Assembly: GCA_964484395.1 (NCBI GenBank)
Contig: CAZAFM010000016.1
Span: 1 to 31,640, forward strand
Origin: CAZAFM01 sp964484395
GTDB lineage: Bacteria > Campylobacterota > Campylobacteria > Campylobacterales > CAZAFM01
Length of the DNA stretch: 31,640 nt
Direction: 5' to 3'
Each line of letters opens with the position of its first letter. Positions within the stretch are counted from its first letter, which is position 1. Positions 1-8,247 of the stretch are shown piece by piece. Below the pieces are notes generated by a model. The model did no database searches and had not been told where the DNA came from. It saw nothing but the letters and a program-made list of their open reading frames with translations. The translations under genes were made by a program, and so were the position numbers.

Positions 1-2
1 TC

Positions 3-1571
3 GGCCTCCTAAAGATGCAACCACCAAAGGGCTTAATGGATAAAATAAAAACCCTCCTAAAACTCTCAAAAGTCAAATCCATAGTCCCAAAGTACCTAAA
101 ACAAGACATCAGTAAAACCCATAGAGTTATCAAAAAAGATGAGCTAAATCTTTTTGACCTCCCAATCCTCAAGACTTGGGAGCAAGATGGAGGTAGGTTT
201 ATCACTATGGGACAGCTATATGCTCAAAGCATGGATGGAAACATCAAAAATGTAGGAATGTACCGCCTACAAGTCTATGATAAAGACCGCCTAGGGCTTC
301 ACTGGCAGATACACAAAGACTCTAAGCACTTCTTTGAAGAGTATAAAAAAGCAGGACTCAAGATGCCAGTTAGCATAGGACTAGGAGGTAATCCGCTATA
401 TACTTGGTGTGCTACTGCTCCTATGCCTTATGGTATGTTTGAGCTGATGCTATATGGATTCATCACAGGTCGCTCACCTGAGCTTATAAAGTCTGCAACA
501 AACCCTATCTATGTGCCAAAAGATGTAGACATAGTCATAGAGGGACATATCAATCCTTTTACTATGGTGCCAGAAGGTCCTTTTGGTGATCACACTGGAT
601 ACTACACACCAGTTGAAGAGTACCCAGTACTTGAAGTAGATGCTATATGTATCAAGCAAAACCCTATCTACTACGCCACAGTTGTTGGCAAGCCACCACT
701 GGAGGATAAGTATTTTGGATACATAACCGAGAGAATATTCTTGCCACTATTGCAGATGAGTGCACCTGCGCTATTAGACTATAGGTTGCCTGAAAATGGA
801 GTTTTTCACAACCTCATCATAGCTAAATCTAAAAACTCATATCCAGGTGAAGCAAAGCAACTCATGCATGCCCTATGGGGAGCTGGACAGATGAGCTTTG
901 TCAAACATGCCCTGTTTGTAGGTGAAGATGCACCAGAGCTAGAAGAGGATGAGGCGCTACTAGCTCATATTCTAAACAGACTTGAACTAAAAAACATCAT
1001 CATAACAGAAGGTGTCTGTGATGCCCTAGATCACTCAAGCCCAGAATATGCCTATGGTGGCAAATTAGGAGTTGATTGCACACAGAGTGAAGAGATGGAA
1101 GGTAGCTTTGAAGTTGAAGATGAAAAAACCCTACTGAGCAAACTACAAGATATTGACAGTGAGTTTAGAGGAGTCAAAAACTACGGAGAAAATACAAAAA
1201 ACCCACTCACCATCATCTCACTTCAAAAGTCAAAGCCTTTTACACACTACAAAGAGAGTTTAGAGAGAAGTGGTGCTAAAGTAAGAGTAGCTATCTTCAT
1301 AGACTGTGAAAACAACGACCTAGAAAACCCATATATGCTTTTATGGAGAGTGGTAAACAACATAGATGCAAAAAGAGATATTTTTATAGAAGATGAAACT
1401 ATCTACATAGATGCGACTAAAAAAGGAGAGAGTGATGGCTTTAGTAGAGAGTGGCCAGATGATGTGCACTGTAGTAAAAGCGTGCTAGAGAAGCTAAAAG
1501 AGCTAAAAGTCATAGAGCTAAGCGAAAAAGAGGAGCGAAAGTTTGGACTAACGCCCTTTAGTGGGTGCTAG
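3..1571 (+). CDS. ubiD: UbiD-family decarboxylase (menaquinone-type), 5' end cut by window edge
   Basis: The reading frame is open from the first bases of the window (an ATG lies at position 15 but the frame continues upstream), so the N-terminus is missing; about 522 residues are visible and family members are usually near 600. UbiD enzymes are decarboxylases that use prenylated FMN made by UbiX. The conserved block EGPFGDHTGYY, about 180 residues into the visible part, and the GFITGRSPEL and TNPIYVP motifs place it in the family. In Campylobacterota such proteins are assigned to menaquinone synthesis (futalosine route), so the likely role is decarboxylation of a naphthoate intermediate in the cytoplasm; that substrate is an inference. 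The stop TAG at 1569-1571 overlaps the stop of the convergent PIN remnant, with no terminator between them. Confidence 0.88.
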   Translation, partial: GLLKMQPPKGLMDKIKTLLKLSKVKSIVPKYLKQDISKTHRVIKKDELNLFDLPILKTWEQDGGRFITMGQLYAQSMDGNIKNVGMYRLQVYDKDRLGLHWQIHKDSKHFFEEYKKAGLKMPVSIGLGGNPLYTWCATAPMPYGMFELMLYGFITGRSPELIKSATNPIYVPKDVDIVIEGHINPFTMVPEGPFGDHTGYYTPVEEYPVLEVDAICIKQNPIYYATVVGKPPLEDKYFGYITERIFLPLLQMSAPALLDYRLPENGVFHNLIIAKSKNSYPGEAKQLMHALWGAGQMSFVKHALFVGEDAPELEEDEALLAHILNRLELKNIIITEGVCDALDHSSPEYAYGGKLGVDCTQSEEMEGSFEVEDEKTLLSKLQDIDSEFRGVKNYGENTKNPLTIISLQKSKPFTHYKESLERSGAKVRVAIFIDCENNDLENPYMLLWRVVNNIDAKRDIFIEDETIYIDATKKGESDGFSREWPDDVHCSKSVLEKLKELKVIELSEKEERKFGLTPFSGC

Positions 1572-1795
1572 TTTATATCAAAAATAGCACTCAACTCTTT
1601 AGATGTAATGACATCAATACTAGAGTTTTTAAAATCTTTTGGATTATTTGATAAGGTATCACTATTTATAAATAGCTCTATGTCTTTGTTCTCAAAACAA
1701 GTCTGAACAACATTTACTGAGAACCTATGAAATGGTCTTTTTTTATCAAAAATATCAAGCAGAACATTTGTATCGATATAAACTCTAGTGTGCAT
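1568..1795 (-). pseudogene. PIN-domain toxin with internal deletion (VapC-like remnant)
   Basis: The 75-residue product begins like a PIN nuclease (YIDTNVLLDIF, with the first catalytic Asp at residue 8) and ends like one (NNPKDF, the usual last acidic site near residue 54). The middle of the domain, including the central acidic residues of the active site, is absent. PIN toxins are normally about 130-140 residues, so roughly 60 residues appear to be lost in frame between residues 49 and 51. The start at 1795 overlaps the end of the antitoxin gene, as expected for a toxin-antitoxin pair. Intact PIN toxins cleave RNA; this product should be inactive and possibly unstable. An alternative reading as a genuine small protein cannot be excluded, but both ends match the family. 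Confidence 0.75.
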
Positions 1796-2069
1796 ACTTT
1801 TTAGCCTTTATAGCTCTAAGCTCTCCTTTGTCTATTTCTGCTAAACTTCCTTCTGGCACTATTCCTGTAAGGTTTTTTAACGCATTAAGTCTTTTAGAGA
1901 TTTTTTTTGATTCTGTCTGTTTTTCTATATACTGCTCAATAGCATCAGCCACTATTTGAGACTGCTTTATATCATAATCTCTAGCATACTCTTCAAGCTC
2001 ATCCGCAATATAGTTTGGTATAGTAAAAGTTTTTTGTACATCCTCTGTTTTTTCTACTAGCTTCGTCAT
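1785..2069 (-). CDS. Ribbon-helix-helix antitoxin of a PIN-type toxin-antitoxin locus
   Basis: A 94-residue protein with an N-terminal ribbon-helix-helix DNA-binding segment (KTFTIPNYIADELEEYARDY, then an SQIVADAIEQYI helix, about residues 14-50) and a charged C-terminal tail that in such proteins wraps the toxin. It overlaps the PIN remnant by 11 bases. The ATG at 2069 is preceded by AAGGA at good spacing, and a sigma70-like promoter lies just upstream. In the family the antitoxin neutralises the toxin and represses its own promoter. Here the reading frame is intact while the partner is deleted, so it may persist only as a DNA-binding repressor. The family is clear from the fold pattern; the exact subfamily is not. 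Confidence 0.8.
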   Translation of the reverse strand: MTKLVEKTEDVQKTFTIPNYIADELEEYARDYDIKQSQIVADAIEQYIEKQTESKKISKRLNALKNLTGIVPEGSLAEIDKGELRAIKAKKYAH

Positions 2070-2097
2070 ACAAATCCTTCACATAAAAATCTACACT

Positions 2098-2126
2098 ATT
2101 CTAACCAAAAAAAATACTTATGACAA
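2098..2126 (-). promoter_or_regulatory. Sigma70-type promoter of the antitoxin-PIN locus
   Basis: On the minus strand TTGTCA (2126-2121) is followed after exactly 17 bases by TAGAAT (2103-2098). Transcription would start near 2091, about 22 bases before the antitoxin ATG at 2069. The boxes are close to consensus and the spacing is ideal; function is inferred. Confidence 0.65.
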
Positions 2127-2150
2127 TGCACACCAAATAGTTACTAGAGG

Positions 2151-2987
2151 CTAGTTTAGCGCTCCAAATACCTTCTTTAGTAGAGGTGTGCTTCTAGCGC
2201 CTAGACTATTTCTTATCTCTTTTTCTTGTTCAGCAATAATGGTAAAAAGTCCATCAGAGGTTTTTGTACTCATATACTTATCTAGTTCATCTTGAGACAT
2301 GAACTTTCCATCTCCTACAGACACTCCAGCTACTGATGAGGCGATAGCACCTAGCCCAGAGTTACTCACGCTACCAAGAAGCTCATCACCACCTAGGTCA
2401 TCATAGTAACCTTTTAGCATATTGTAGTATTTATAGACTCCATTATCACTCATACTTGATTTGATGATTGGCTCTACTGTTTGTACTATCTTTCCACCTG
2501 CTTTTTGCTCAAAGTACTCAGTAGCTGCATTTTCTCCTCCTGAGAGGATGTTTTTAGCATCATCTATACTCATACTACTTAGAGCATCTCCAAAGATTGG
2601 CGCTACTTTAGTAACTGACTTCTCAGCTGCTCTATTCATGGAGAGGATAAAATTATCTACATACTTCCCACCCCCAGCTTTTCTAACCACATCTGCGACA
2701 CTTTGCATACTATCTGGCAAAAGTATCTTTACAAGCTCATCTCCATAGAAGCCATTAGTAGCACCTAGTTGTTTTATTGAAGCATCAATTCCTTGATTAA
2801 GTGCTTGTTTTAGTCCACTTGAAACCTCACTTGAGCTAAGAGCTGAAAGAGAAGAGCTACTACCTCCCTCAGACTTAGAGCCTTCAAGTATAGCAGTTCC
2901 TTTAGATATTGCACCACCTAGATCAAACGCATTTGCACCACTTAGAGCCATAGAGGCTACTAGAGCTATTTTTATCACTTTTTTCAA
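2151..2987 (-). CDS. DUF4197 family exported protein
   Basis: A 278-residue protein with a signal peptide (positively charged MKK start, hydrophobic stretch, ANA cleavage site near residue 20), a Ser/Gly-rich linker (about 35-55) and a helical domain matching the DUF4197 pattern, with SGLKQALNQGI, LPDSMQSVADVVRK and the later YYDDLGG region. It is probably periplasmic or outer-membrane associated. Molecular function is unknown. The start is TTG at 2987: the stop TGA of the upstream tcdA-like gene overlaps it as TTGA, and AAGGA sits 6 bases upstream, so translation is probably coupled. It is the last gene of the nfu-to-DUF4197 operon; only a very small hairpin follows. Confidence 0.82.
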   Translation of the reverse strand: MKKVIKIALVASMALSGANAFDLGGAISKGTAILEGSKSEGGSSSSLSALSSSEVSSGLKQALNQGIDASIKQLGATNGFYGDELVKILLPDSMQSVADVVRKAGGGKYVDNFILSMNRAAEKSVTKVAPIFGDALSSMSIDDAKNILSGGENAATEYFEQKAGGKIVQTVEPIIKSSMSDNGVYKYYNMLKGYYDDLGGDELLGSVSNSGLGAIASSVAGVSVGDGKFMSQDELDKYMSTKTSDGLFTIIAEQEKEIRNSLGARSTPLLKKVFGALN

Positions 2988-3628
2988 AACTTATCCTTTA
3001 GGATTTTTTGTATAGCAGCTGAGCATAGAGCTAAACCAAAAGCACCCGTAACTCCCACAAAAGAGCCAAGCTCTACGCATCTAATCTCCTCATTAGAGTA
3101 GATAACCTCAAAATCCCCTTTAAAACCCTTCCGTTTCAGCTCTCGCCTAAACTTTGAAGCTAGTCTGTCACCACTTGCTTTCCAAATATTATCCTTTTTT
3201 ATCTTAAAAAAATCACACTTTCTGGCACTTCCAGTAGAGCTTATGAGCTTTGAAGAGCACTTTTTGGCTAAAGCGACTTTTGAGTATATATCATCTATTG
3301 CATCAAGGACAACATCAAATGCCATAAAGTCAAACTCCTCTATCCAAGCAACAGTCACATCTTGATATATGGTTTTTATAGATGGATAGAGTCTGCTAAA
3401 AACCTCTACCTTTTTTTCACCTACAAACTCACTTCCTATCTGTCTGTTTTGGTTGGTTACTTCAAAAGTATCTCTATCAACCACAGTAATATCACCAACT
3501 CCACTGCGATAGAGCCCATCAAGTGCAAAGCTCCCTACTCCACCTCCACCTAGAAGTAGCACCTTAGCACTCTCTATCTTCTCAAAATCATCTCCAAAAA
3601 GAAGCCTAACTCTATCTAGCCTATCCAA
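2984..3628 (-). CDS. tcdA: ThiF/MoeB-like E1 protein, TcdA-type tRNA threonylcarbamoyladenosine dehydratase
   Basis: A 214-residue E1-like adenylating enzyme with the Rossmann P-loop GGGGVGS (27-33), the Asp that binds the nucleotide ribose (D51) and the NQNRQ motif (59-63). The later segment LGSFVGVTGAFGL is typical of TcdA (CsdL/YgdL), which cyclises the t6A37 modification of tRNA to ct6A using ATP. It lacks the zinc-binding CxxC pairs of MoeB and is shorter than the roughly 270-residue E. coli protein. The start is TTG at 3628, the only candidate in the conserved N-terminal region, and it overlaps the end of surE by 13 bases. The family assignment is firm; the exact substrate is inferred. 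Confidence 0.82.
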   Translation of the reverse strand: MDRLDRVRLLFGDDFEKIESAKVLLLGGGGVGSFALDGLYRSGVGDITVVDRDTFEVTNQNRQIGSEFVGEKKVEVFSRLYPSIKTIYQDVTVAWIEEFDFMAFDVVLDAIDDIYSKVALAKKCSSKLISSTGSARKCDFFKIKKDNIWKASGDRLASKFRRELKRKGFKGDFEVIYSNEEIRCVELGSFVGVTGAFGLALCSAAIQKILKDKF

Positions 3629-4395
3629 CTCTGAAGCTCTTTTATATCTTCATAGCTTGTCAAATCAAGCTTGACTGGAGTGATAGAAACATATCCTTCA
3701 CTTACAGCCTTAAAGTCACTCATACCTTCTCTGTTTTTACCCCATGCAAGAGGGTGCAGACCTATCCAGTGATACTCATCTCCTCTAGGGTTTCTATGTA
3801 CATGAGCATCGTTTCCATAAAGCCTATAGCCTGCATTTGTTATTTTGAAGCCTTTTGATTTCTCTTTTTCTATATGTGGTATATTAACATTCAAAAACCG
3901 TCTATGAGGAATCTGTAGCTTTCCATCTAGTATATCTTGAACTATTTTTTTAATACTCTCTTTTGCAAGTGCGAAGTCAAAAAGCTCTATTCCTTGACAT
4001 CTCCCATTACATACTTGAGATATAGCAACTGAAGGTATATCGTGAATTGCTCCCTCCATAGCCCCAGCAGCAGTTCCTGAGTAGGTTATATCTTCACCCA
4101 TGTTTGCACCCTTGTTTATTCCACTAACAACTAGGTCTGGTTTGCCCTCTTCAAAAAGAGCATTTATAGCCAAGTATACACAATCAGTTGGTGTTCCATC
4201 ATCTAGCTTGTAAAAGTCATCATCTAACTTCACAAATCTTAGAGGTCTTGTAAGTGTTAAAGAGTGAGAACAAGCACTCTTCTCGGTAGTGGGAGCTACT
4301 ACTATAACTCTAGCAACCTCTCTTAATGTATCCACAAGAGCCTTTAGTCCAACAGACTCAAACCCATCATCATTTGTAACCAAAATAGTCTTCAC
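3616..4395 (-). CDS. surE: SurE 5'/3'-nucleotidase
   Basis: 259 residues, the usual length. The N-terminal ILVTNDDGF carries the two metal-binding Asp residues (D9, D10), and the central SGINKGANMGEDITYSGT block is the SurE signature, contributing the conserved Asn and the dimer swap region. SurE hydrolyses nucleoside monophosphates, and often polyphosphate, and is linked to stationary-phase survival. The start is GTG at 4395 with AAGGA five bases upstream. It sits 9 bases downstream of ispA and overlaps the tcdA-like gene, so these are cotranscribed. Confidence 0.95.
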   Translation of the reverse strand: MKTILVTNDDGFESVGLKALVDTLREVARVIVVAPTTEKSACSHSLTLTRPLRFVKLDDDFYKLDDGTPTDCVYLAINALFEEGKPDLVVSGINKGANMGEDITYSGTAAGAMEGAIHDIPSVAISQVCNGRCQGIELFDFALAKESIKKIVQDILDGKLQIPHRRFLNVNIPHIEKEKSKGFKITNAGYRLYGNDAHVHRNPRGDEYHWIGLHPLAWGKNREGMSDFKAVSEGYVSITPVKLDLTSYEDIKELQSWIG

Positions 4396-4404
4396 TAAAA
4401 TCCT

Positions 4405-5250
4405 TTATAAATATTTACTAATAAGCTTCTGTATATTTTCTGAGAGCTTAGACTCAAAGCTACTTAGACTATCATTTATCTCATATTTTAGTCTCTGTTT
4501 TTGTTTCAGTGCTTCATCTAGCCCTAATAGGTTTACATAACTATTTTTATCAGCATCATTTTTGCAATCTTTTCCTATCTCTTGAGTGCTTTTTGTCACA
4601 TCTAATATGTCATCATTTATCTGAAACATAAGCCCAAGCTTGATACCCATATCATATAGAGCCTTTTGAAGCTTAGAATCTCCACAGCCTATGATAGCTC
4701 CCATCTTTAGAGATGCTGCTATAAGTCGCCCTGTCTTGTGTATATGCAAAAACTCAAGCTTATCAAGGCTCAAAGGTGTGTTTTCAAAGTAGCAATCAAG
4801 TGCTTGACCTAAAACCATACCTTGTAATCCTCCTGCAAGGGAGAGCTCTTTTATTAGTTCTACTTTTGTCTCAGGTGCAAGAGGGGCTGAAGCTATAAGA
4901 TAGAAGCTATATGTGTTTAGCCCATCTCCTGCAAGCACAGCAGTAGTCTCATCATATTTTTTATGAAGTGTAGGATGACCTCGCCTTAGGTTTGCATCAT
5001 CCATGCATGGAAGATCATCATGTATAAGTGAGTATGTATGCAAAAGCTCCACACCAAGGGCTACTGGAAAGGCTGACTCAGTAAGTAGAGGGTTTAGAGA
5101 GTCCACTACTGAGAGAATCAGTTTGGGTCGAAATCTTTTACCACCACTTAGCACTGGCTCATATACCGCTTTTTCAAAAAAAGGATGGTAGGACTCAAGT
5201 TTGGGCGGGTTTTTTTCTAAATACTCTTCAAACCTTAAAAAAGCTTTCAA
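4405..5250 (-). CDS. ispA: Polyprenyl diphosphate synthase, farnesyl-type
   Basis: Prenyl chain elongation enzyme that condenses IPP with allylic diphosphates for isoprenoid side chains (quinones, undecaprenyl carriers). With the chosen start it has 281 residues. It carries the first Asp-rich motif DDLPCMDD (78-85), the GGKRFRP substrate loop (36-42) and the second Asp-rich motif NDDILD (212-217). The residues just before the first motif (YSLIH) resemble E. coli IspA, favouring a C15 product. A longer frame starts at 5298, but that ATG lies inside the upstream gene. TTG at 5250, 4 bases after that gene's stop and 8 bases after an AGGAG, fits the family N-terminus much better. Confidence 0.92.
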   Translation of the reverse strand: MKAFLRFEEYLEKNPPKLESYHPFFEKAVYEPVLSGGKRFRPKLILSVVDSLNPLLTESAFPVALGVELLHTYSLIHDDLPCMDDANLRRGHPTLHKKYDETTAVLAGDGLNTYSFYLIASAPLAPETKVELIKELSLAGGLQGMVLGQALDCYFENTPLSLDKLEFLHIHKTGRLIAASLKMGAIIGCGDSKLQKALYDMGIKLGLMFQINDDILDVTKSTQEIGKDCKNDADKNSYVNLLGLDEALKQKQRLKYEINDSLSSFESKLSENIQKLISKYL

Positions 5251-5254
5251 AAAC

Positions 5255-6247
5255 CTAACTCCTCTTAGTTTTGATTGTAACAAAAAACATAAAACCATTC
5301 CGCTCTACTAAAAACTTCACTTCTTTTTTTGTGATTTTAGACAAAAGAGACTTTAGGGAGGATTTAGAGGCTGTTTTTTGACCATCTATTGAAATCAACT
5401 TGTCACCAACCTTTAGGTTCTCAAATCCACCGCTTTTTAGATTTATATCTGTAAAAACTAGATTCTTATCAACACTAAAGCCCAAACTCCCAAAGTAGCT
5501 ACCTTTGATAAGTCCTCCATATTTCATCATCTTCGTTGTATATGGGATTTTTATGGTTTTACCATCTCTTTTTATCTCTATATCTACTTTTGTACCTACT
5601 GGCAGAAGATAGATACTATCCTCATAATCTTTAATGGTTGATATTTTTTTACCATCTATAAAGCGTACTAAATCACCTTCTAAAAAAGGATTATTTTTAG
5701 CAAAAGGATTTGAGCTTGCTACCTCTACACCTCTTGAAGTTTGCTTGAAGTCTATGTATATATCTGAATAAGTAACTCTAGTTGCATCTAAAAAGCGATA
5801 TATATAAAAAGGAGATATATATCCTCTAGGAGTGGTAAAAGCATAAACTCGATAGCAAACATCACTTATTACACCACCTTGTTTTAGAGGCTTATTTGCT
5901 TTTCCAAAGTCAAATATCCTCTGAGGTGAGATAAGTTCTATTTTCTCAAAGCTATCTTTATAAACAACTGCTAGCTCATCTACTTTTCCATCTTTAAAAA
6001 AAAGCGCTCTTTTAGCCTTCTCACTCTCTACAAGATACAGCCCCATAAAAGGGTCTCTTTTTTTTATAGCAGAAGCATCTATTTTAGGAGTTCTAGGGGA
6101 GTAGAGAAGAACTCTTTTTGGAGCTACTACAACACCTTTTATCCCACCTACTTCTATAATAGATTGCGATAGTTTTTTTGCACATTTTGAAAAATCATAG
6201 GCAAAAAGAGATAGAGCTAAAAAAACAAAAGAGAAAAGGAGCTTCAT
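5255..6247 (-). CDS. Exported PDZ-domain protein of unknown role
   Basis: 330 residues with a signal peptide (MKLLFSFVFLALSLFA) and no catalytic protease triad that I can see. The N-terminal half (about 20-160) is a beta-rich domain I do not recognise. It is followed by two PDZ-like modules, roughly 165-235 (GDLVRFIDGKKI) and 245-325 (VGDKLISIDGQKT). It is probably a periplasmic scaffold or chaperone-like peptide-binding protein. It lies between the ybaB-like gene, whose TAA overlaps this ATG as TAATG, and ispA. Conserved proteins of this layout are known from Campylobacterota, but I know of no defined function. Confidence 0.78.
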   Translation of the reverse strand: MKLLFSFVFLALSLFAYDFSKCAKKLSQSIIEVGGIKGVVVAPKRVLLYSPRTPKIDASAIKKRDPFMGLYLVESEKAKRALFFKDGKVDELAVVYKDSFEKIELISPQRIFDFGKANKPLKQGGVISDVCYRVYAFTTPRGYISPFYIYRFLDATRVTYSDIYIDFKQTSRGVEVASSNPFAKNNPFLEGDLVRFIDGKKISTIKDYEDSIYLLPVGTKVDIEIKRDGKTIKIPYTTKMMKYGGLIKGSYFGSLGFSVDKNLVFTDINLKSGGFENLKVGDKLISIDGQKTASKSSLKSLLSKITKKEVKFLVERNGFMFFVTIKTKRS

Positions 6248-6555
6248 TATCCCTGTTGGCCAAAAGGATTCATATCTCCTAGCATGCTCATAGCTGCATT
6301 TTTTCTGCTCTCTTCTACATTTTTATAGACATCATTTACAGCACTAATTAGCAATATCTGCAAAGACTCTCTATCCTCAAGAAGTGTATCATCTATAGTA
6401 ATATCTACTACTTCGCCTTTTCCATTTGCACTTACCTCTATAAGACCTCCACCACTTTTTGCGGTGTGTATTACAGACTCATTTTGCTCATCCATCTCTT
6501 TGGCTTTTTCTTGGAAGCCATTTAGAAGCTCATTAAACTTATTCATATCAATCAT
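6247..6555 (-). CDS. YbaB/EbfC family nucleoid-associated protein
   Basis: 102 residues, the family's normal size. The helical N-terminus (FNELLNGFQEKAKEMDEQ) precedes the short beta segment GGGLIEVSANGKGEVVDITID, which is the YbaB signature, and the C-terminus is Gly/Met rich (GDMNPFG). YbaB proteins are dimeric DNA-binding proteins, often encoded beside dnaX-recR; here the gene is instead between panD and the PDZ gene. The start at 6555 overlaps the panD stop by 8 bases; a second ATG three codons on is possible, but the GAG before 6555 is better spaced. Confidence 0.88.
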   Translation of the reverse strand: MIDMNKFNELLNGFQEKAKEMDEQNESVIHTAKSGGGLIEVSANGKGEVVDITIDDTLLEDRESLQILLISAVNDVYKNVEESRKNAAMSMLGDMNPFGQQG

Positions 6556-6922
6556 CTTGCAACTCTTTTAGTGTTTTTTCTATGTTGTTTTTACTATCGA
6601 CTAAAACTACTCTAGGACTGTAGTCTGTCAACTCCTCTTGGCTGTAGTAACCATAAGCTACTATGATAACTACATCTCCTCTATGCGCCTTCCTTGCAGC
6701 TGCGCCATTAATGCAGATATCTCTTTTGCCTCTTTTACCCTTAATGACATATGTACTAAACCTTTCACCATTATTGATGTTTAGTACATCCACTTTTTGT
6801 CCAACTCTAATCTGTGATGCTTCAAGTAACTCTTCATCTATCGTAATAGAACCAATATACTCTAAGTTTGCATCAGTAACTGTAGCTCTGTGAATCTTGC
6901 TATAAAGCATCTCAAAGTGCAT
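6548..6922 (-). CDS. panD: Aspartate 1-decarboxylase proenzyme
   Basis: Makes beta-alanine from aspartate for pantothenate and coenzyme A. The sequence FEMLYSKIHRATVTDANL is the PanD N-terminus and the self-cleavage site Gly24-Ser25 (YIGSITID) is present, so the pyruvoyl cofactor can form from Ser25. NGAAARKAHRGDVVIIVAYG is the conserved C-terminal core. An upstream ATG at 6940 would add six residues, but the start at 6922 matches the family N-terminus exactly and has AGGAG eight bases upstream, giving 124 residues. It lies 32 bases after murE in the same operon. Confidence 0.95.
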   Translation of the reverse strand: MHFEMLYSKIHRATVTDANLEYIGSITIDEELLEASQIRVGQKVDVLNINNGERFSTYVIKGKRGKRDICINGAAARKAHRGDVVIIVAYGYYSQEELTDYSPRVVLVDSKNNIEKTLKELQDD

Positions 6923-6954
6923 GAAACCAACTCCTAACATTTATGAACACAATT

Positions 6955-8247
6955 TTACCTCATATTTCTTGATTGAAAATAATCTTTTACAACTTCTCTA
7001 TCTTTAAAAGGTATTTTTTTGCCTTTTATCTCCATATACTCTTCATCACCTTTACCAAGTATCAAGAGTATCTCATCTTCTTTAAGCTCATCAAGAGCTT
7101 TATTAATAGCACTTTTTCTATCTAAGATAATCTCCTTTTCTATGCTTACTCCTCTTGCTATATCTTGAGCTATAGCCTTTGGATCTTCACTTCTTGGGTT
7201 ATCACTTGTAATATAGAGCTTTTTTGCATACCTAGATGCTGAAGCTCCCATCTTCTCTCTTTTGCTTCTATCTCTATCACCACCAGCACCAAAAAGAGCT
7301 ACTATATCTCGTCCTGCAAAGCTCTCTAATATCTCTTTTATACCATCTGCAGTATGAGCAAAGTCCACTATCACTAGTGGCTTCTCATTCACCACCTCAG
7401 CCCTACCCTCTACTCCACCAAAGCCACTTATAGCTTCACACACATCTTCTAGAGGTTTGTTTACTAGAAGCGTAACTGAAGCAATAGCAGCTTCTAGGTT
7501 ATATAGATTAAACTTTCCAATAAGTGAGGACTCAAAAACAGCACTTTGAGTTCCAAAGCAAATCACACCCCCTACAAAAGGAGTTAGTTCATAAGCTTTG
7601 ATAGTAAATGAGCCATAATCTTCAACCCCATAAGTGTATGCGTTTATTTGGTTATACCTTATATATCTATCATCTTTGTTTACAAGCTTCATAGATTCAT
7701 CTTCAAAAAAAGAGTTTTTAACCCTCCTGTACTCCTCTATGCTTTTGTGATAATCAAGATGATCACTTGTGATATTTGTAAGAACCTTTAGAGAAAAATC
7801 TATCCCTTCAAGTCGCTCTTGAGCTATGGCGTGGGAACTAACTTCAGTAATATAGAATTCACAGCCTCTATCTTTTGCCTCTTTTATTCTTGAAAAGTTC
7901 TCTAGTACATCTACTGTAGTAAGGCTCTTACCTTTTATTCTCTCCCCATCTATAAAGAACCCTCTTGTTCCACTTAAAGCACATTTGTAGCCTAAATCAA
8001 GAAGCAAGGAGTATATAATAGCTGTTGTTGTGGTCTTCCCATTTGTACCTGTTACACCAACTACCTTTATGCCATCAATACCTAGCATATTTTTAAGCTC
8101 ATTTGGGGTAATGATCTCTTTTGTATTATGCTCAAGTGCATCATCAATATACTTGGAGGAATTTTTTGTGGACAAAAAGTAGGTGTTTTTATCACACTCT
8201 TTTGAGTTATCACTCACAAAGAGCCCACTATGTAGCTCTAGTCTCAA
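6955..8247 (-). CDS. murE: UDP-MurNAc-L-Ala-D-Glu:meso-diaminopimelate ligase
   Basis: Cytoplasmic ATP-dependent ligase that adds meso-diaminopimelate to the peptidoglycan stem peptide. It has the P-loop GVTGTNGKTT (64-73), the central EVSSHA block (135-140), the DFAHT and GAGGDRD elements (295-325) and the DNPR motif (349-352), which specifies diaminopimelate rather than lysine. At 430 residues it is shorter than the roughly 495-residue E. coli enzyme because the N-terminal UDP-binding domain is only about 60 residues, as in Helicobacter MurE. The start is TTG at 8247, overlapping the TGA of the preceding gene as TTGA. Confidence 0.95.
   Translation of the reverse strand: MRLELHSGLFVSDNSKECDKNTYFLSTKNSSKYIDDALEHNTKEIITPNELKNMLGIDGIKVVGVTGTNGKTTTTAIIYSLLLDLGYKCALSGTRGFFIDGERIKGKSLTTVDVLENFSRIKEAKDRGCEFYITEVSSHAIAQERLEGIDFSLKVLTNITSDHLDYHKSIEEYRRVKNSFFEDESMKLVNKDDRYIRYNQINAYTYGVEDYGSFTIKAYELTPFVGGVICFGTQSAVFESSLIGKFNLYNLEAAIASVTLLVNKPLEDVCEAISGFGGVEGRAEVVNEKPLVIVDFAHTADGIKEILESFAGRDIVALFGAGGDRDRSKREKMGASASRYAKKLYITSDNPRSEDPKAIAQDIARGVSIEKEIILDRKSAINKALDELKEDEILLILGKGDEEYMEIKGKKIPFKDREVVKDYFQSRNMR

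Noticed and set aside
2141..2155. Small ACTAG-AGG-CTAGT hairpin after DUF4197 as a terminator
   Set aside because: The stem is only 5 bp, includes the stop codon and has no T-run, so it is too weak to call.
5250..5298. IspA start at ATG 5298
   Set aside because: It lies well inside the upstream gene and adds 16 residues that do not match the family; the TTG at 5250 has AGGAG and the correct N-terminus.
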